14,101 nucleotides of DNA, taken from NCBI GenBank assembly GCA_035695105.1, contig DASSEV010000011.1, forward strand, positions 1-14,101, in the 5' to 3' direction. Below, piece by piece: positions 12,150 through 14,101 of the stretch. The notes beneath the pieces are model-generated. The model did not search any database, was not told the origin of the DNA, and saw only the letters and a list, made by a program, of their open reading frames with translations. How positions within the stretch are numbered: the first letter of the stretch is position 1; each line of letters begins with the position of its first letter. The translations under genes were made by a program, and so were the position numbers. The stretch comes from JAICYJ01 sp035695105 (GTDB lineage Bacteria > Actinomycetota > Thermoleophilia > Gaiellales > JAICJC01).

Positions 12150-12884
12150 GTCAGTGCGGCGGCGCAGCGTGGCGGCGCCCAGTGCGAGCGCCAGCAGCGT
12201 GACCGCGAGCACGACGGCCATGTCGACGAGCACGCGGCTGGTGACGGTGTCGGATGTGGCAACGCGATGCAAAGCGTCGTAGGCATAGGTCATCGGCAGC
12301 ACGTCCGACAGCCAGCGCAACGGCGCGGCCATGCCGTCGCGGTTGGCGATCAGGCCGCACAGCAGCAGCTGCGGCAGGAGAAAGGCCGGCATGAACTGGA
12401 CGGCCTGGAACTCGGTGGACGCGAACGCCGAGAGAAACAGCCCGAGCGACATGCCCAGCATCGCGTTCAGGACGGCGAGCACCACCACCATCCACGTCGG
12501 CCCGAGGATGGTCAGGTCGAGCAGCCCGAACGCCACCGCGCACGCGACGCCGGCCTGCAGCACCGCCATCACCGAGAACGCCAGGCCGTAGCCGAGGAGC
12601 AGGTCGAGCTTGGCGAGCGGCATCGACATCAGGCGCTCGAGCGTTCCCGACATGCGCTCGCGCAGCATCGCGATCGACGTGACGAGGAACATCGAGACGA
12701 GCGGGAAGATGCCGACCATCGGCGCGCCGATCCGCTGGAAGACGGCGACGTCCTGGTCGAACACGTAGCGAACCAATATGAGCAGGACGGCCGGGACGAC
12801 CAGCAGCAGTGCGACCGTGCGGCGGTCATTGCGCAGCTGCAGCAACACGCGGTGGCCGGTAGCGGCCGCGATGCCCGGGCTCAT
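12147..12884 (-). CDS. ABC-2 type transporter permease
   Basis: A 245-residue membrane protein with about six helices (roughly 23-40, 55-73, 95-121, 131-155, 163-182 and 217-240), the standard ABC-2 layout. After helix 2 it has the hallmark RERMSGTLERLMSMPL (75-90), an amphipathic connecting segment typical of ABC-2 exporters of the DrrB/YhhJ/NodJ type. The conserved LPMTY (196-200) precedes the last helix. It pairs with the ATPase encoded immediately upstream: its ATG overlaps the ATPase stop (ATGA), so the two are translationally coupled, and a dimeric 2+2 exporter is expected. Length is typical for DrrB-like half-permeases. Substrate unknown; drugs, lipids or polysaccharides are the family range. 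Confidence 0.93.
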   Translation of the reverse strand: MSPGIAAATGHRVLLQLRNDRRTVALLLVVPAVLLILVRYVFDQDVAVFQRIGAPMVGIFPLVSMFLVTSIAMLRERMSGTLERLMSMPLAKLDLLLGYGLAFSVMAVLQAGVACAVAFGLLDLTILGPTWMVVVLAVLNAMLGMSLGLFLSAFASTEFQAVQFMPAFLLPQLLLCGLIANRDGMAAPLRWLSDVLPMTYAYDALHRVATSDTVTSRVLVDMAVVLAVTLLALALGAATLRRRTD

Positions 12885-13585
12885 GCGGCGCCGACCAGCC
12901 GGAGGAAGGCCTGCTCGACGTCGGTCTCGCCCGTGCGCCGCAGCAGCTGCTCGCGCGGCTCGCTGGCGAGCACCGCGCCGTCGCGCATCAGCACGAGGTC
13001 GTCGCAGCGGTCCGCCTCGTCCATGACGTGGCTCGAGACGAGCAGCGTCACCCCCTGCCCCGCCAGATCCCGGAACGTGCCCCAGAGCTCGCGCCGGAGC
13101 ACCGGGTCGAGGCCGACGGTGGGCTCGTCGAGCACGAGCAGGTCGGGCGTGCCGAGCAGAGCAGCGGCCAGCGACACTCTCGCCTGCTGCCCACCGGACA
13201 GGCGGCCGACGCGGCTCGTGGCGTAATCGCGGAGATCAACCGTGGCGATCACGCGGTCGACGGCATCGCGCGGAGCCGAGAGCACGCGGGCGAAGTAGCC
13301 GAGGTTCTGGCGGACGGTGAGATCCGCGTAGACGGACGGCGCCTGCGTGACGTAGCCCACCCGGTGCCGGAGGCCCGGCGTACCGGCGTCGTCGCCGAGC
13401 ACGCGCATAGTGCCGGACGCAACCCGCTGGACGCCGACGATCGACCGCATCAGGGTGGACTTGCCGCAGCCGCTCGGCCCGAGCAGCCCGGTGACCCGCC
13501 CGCTCTCGATGTCGAGCGAGATGCCGTCGAGCACGGTGCGCCCGCCGCGCCTGACAACCAGCTGGGAGATCGAGATGGCCGCCAC
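12881..13585 (-). CDS. ABC-2 transporter ATP-binding protein
   Basis: A 234-residue nucleotide-binding domain with every core motif: Walker A GPSGCGKST (36-44), Q-loop Q81 in VTQAPSVYADLTV, signature LSGGQ (129-133), Walker B LLVLDEP (149-155), D-loop GLD (158-160) and switch histidine H186 in SSH. It should hydrolyse ATP to power the permease encoded downstream with an ATGA overlap. It is closest in style to the DrrA/CcmA-like drug and polymer exporter ATPases, but lacks the extra C-terminal extension of DrrA. The GTG start has a TAGGCT -10 box eight bases upstream and no convincing Shine-Dalgarno sequence. It is divergent from the PRC-barrel gene across 94 bases. Confidence 0.95.
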   Translation of the reverse strand: MAAISISQLVVRRGGRTVLDGISLDIESGRVTGLLGPSGCGKSTLMRSIVGVQRVASGTMRVLGDDAGTPGLRHRVGYVTQAPSVYADLTVRQNLGYFARVLSAPRDAVDRVIATVDLRDYATSRVGRLSGGQQARVSLAAALLGTPDLLVLDEPTVGLDPVLRRELWGTFRDLAGQGVTLLVSSHVMDEADRCDDLVLMRDGAVLASEPREQLLRRTGETDVEQAFLRLVGAA

Positions 13586-13593
13586 GGCCGACC

Positions 13594-13599
13594 AGCCTA
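13594..13599 (-). promoter_or_regulatory. -10 element (TAGGCT) for the ABC operon
   Basis: TAGGCT on the minus strand ends eight bases before the GTG of the ATPase gene, implying a leader of one or two bases. It lies in the divergent region shared with the PRC-barrel gene. Confidence 0.45.
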
Positions 13600-13635
13600 C
13601 CGGCGGTGCGGCGCTTGAGCGCGGGCTGCGCCCGG

Positions 13636-13672
13636 TATACCGTTGACCCCGTCATCCAGCCTCGACAAGGAG
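13636..13672 (+). promoter_or_regulatory. -10 region and ribosome binding site of the PRC-barrel gene
   Basis: The overlapping -10 candidates TATACC (13636-13641) and TACCGT (13638-13643) sit in a GGTATACC palindrome (13634-13641). About 30 bases downstream, AAGGAG (13667-13672) ends seven bases before the ATG at 13680. This gene is conventionally leadered, unlike its divergent neighbour. Confidence 0.5.
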
Positions 13673-13679
13673 AGAGTGC

Positions 13680-14054
13680 ATGCCCGGGTACGCCGAGTTC
13701 CACAACTGGCTCGAGAAGGCGGTACAGGACTCAAACGGCGAGCAGATCGGCCATGCCGACGGCATCTACAAGGACAACCGCACCGGCGAGCCGACGTTCC
13801 TGCTGGTCAAGGGCGGCCTGTTCGGCATCCACCTCCACTTCGTGCCGCTACAGGGCGCCCAGCAGGTCGGCGAGGACATCAAGGTCGCCTGGGACAAGGA
13901 CACGATCTCGCATGCGCCGAAGATCAGCGCGGACGACAGCCTGTCGGCCGACGAGGAGCGACGGCTGTTCGACCACTACGGCATCCACTTCGGCAACGAG
14001 CCGGCCGAGGGCGCCGCGGTGGTCATCCTGGAGCGCTGGACGCACTCCGGCTAG
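13680..14054 (+). CDS. PRC-barrel-like domain protein
   Basis: A 124-residue soluble protein. The first half reads as a PRC-barrel beta fold: GEQIGHADGIYKDNRTGEPTFLLVKGGLFGIHLHFVPL follows the typical pattern of a strand (IGHADGIY), a turn with a charged GEP, a hydrophobic strand (TFLLVKGG) and a strand ending in FVPL (from about 20 to 57). IKVAWDKDTISHAPKI (67-82) matches the fourth strand and the exit segment. The C-terminal part (SADDSLSADEERRLFDHYGIHF) is an acidic helix seen in actinobacterial PRC-barrel proteins. PRC barrels bind partners such as RNA, ribosome-maturation factors or photosynthetic reaction centres; the role of these small stand-alone versions is unknown. The start is fixed by AAGGAG seven bases upstream. 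It is followed by an 8-bp hairpin. Confidence 0.8.
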   Translation: MPGYAEFHNWLEKAVQDSNGEQIGHADGIYKDNRTGEPTFLLVKGGLFGIHLHFVPLQGAQQVGEDIKVAWDKDTISHAPKISADDSLSADEERRLFDHYGIHFGNEPAEGAAVVILERWTHSG

Positions 14055-14061
14055 ACGAGCG

Positions 14062-14080
14062 GTACCTGGACGCCAGGTAC
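14062..14080 (+). terminator. 8-bp hairpin after the PRC-barrel gene
   Basis: GTACCTGG (14062-14069), three-base loop, CCAGGTAC (14073-14080), seven bases after the stop codon. The pairing is perfect, but no T-run follows, as with the other hairpins in this window. It is a probable terminator or a 3'-end stabilising structure. The window ends 21 bases later, so the next gene is not visible. Confidence 0.55.
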
Positions 14081-14101
14081 GAGGCCAGCACGAGCACATA
14101 G

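Noticed and set aside
12024..13226. 400-residue plus-strand frame opposite the ABC genes
   Set aside because: His/Arg/Gln-rich low-complexity shadow. The minus-strand frames carry complete ABC ATPase and permease motifs.
13643..14101. Alternative plus-strand frame overlapping the PRC-barrel gene
   Set aside because: Arg-rich with no motifs and no ribosome binding site at its start, whereas the ATG at 13680 has a well-spaced AAGGAG and encodes a recognisable domain.
14000..14101. Possible 3' end of a minus-strand membrane protein entering from the right edge (reads YVLVLASYLASRY)
   Set aside because: Only about 15 suggestive residues are visible, and it would overlap the PRC-barrel coding region. 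Too little sequence to support.
1..14101. CRISPR arrays, insertion sequences, direct repeats, toxin-antitoxin or phage genes
   Set aside because: None seen. There are no spaced direct repeats, no transposase or integrase motifs and no composition break suggesting recent transfer.

Overview
The window is a GC-rich, gene-dense bacterial chromosome segment. High GC, frequent GTG starts, short intergenic gaps, a PRC-barrel protein, a DUF6458-type small membrane protein and an MFS gene coupled to a small anchored protein suggest Actinobacteriota, most likely the class Thermoleophilia. That placement is an inference from gene style and cannot be proved from this window. I see no insertion sequence, phage gene, CRISPR array or rRNA.

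Layout, left to right. The 3' part of a GGDEF-EAL cyclic-di-GMP protein (1-1221) is followed by an enolase-fold protein (1242-2249). That gene converges, with overlapping stop codons, on a spermidine-synthase-like methyltransferase (2246-2896, minus). A small unknown gene (3024-3218) ends in a strong hairpin facing a TfoX-N protein (3280-3615, minus) and an MFS transporter (3629-4813, minus). Next are a DUF6458-like small membrane protein (4948-5178, minus), a secreted protein with a diverged deacetylase-like domain (5321-6598), a SRPBCC protein (6629-7060) and a tRNA-Thr(CGT) (7061-7133, minus) abutting it. A classical SDR (7175-8017, minus) is preceded by an MFS DHA2 transporter (8515-9846, minus) coupled to a small membrane-anchored protein (8066-8518, minus). 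An extended SDR/epimerase (9936-10931) then converges on a NylB-like serine hydrolase (10938-12134, minus). That hydrolase lies 12 nt downstream of a two-gene ABC-2 exporter (12147-12884 and 12881-13585, minus). A divergent PRC-barrel-like gene (13680-14054) closes the window.

Most genes are short independent units with mixed orientation. The clear translational couplings are the ABC exporter (ATGA overlap) and the MFS/small-protein pair (GTGA overlap). The ABC pair plus hydrolase may be one operon.

The most striking pattern is regulatory. Four genes have a TANNNT -10 hexamer exactly 6 nt before the start codon, and three more have it 7-9 nt before. This is the arrangement expected for leaderless or nearly leaderless mRNAs. 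The remaining leadered genes carry Shine-Dalgarno sequences with the -10 further upstream. Intergenic hairpins lack U-tracts. I did not find a convincing new multi-gene defence or biosynthetic system. The items most worth a second look are the leaderless promoters, the diverged secreted deacetylase-like protein, the MFS-linked small protein and the unusual enolase-fold protein.
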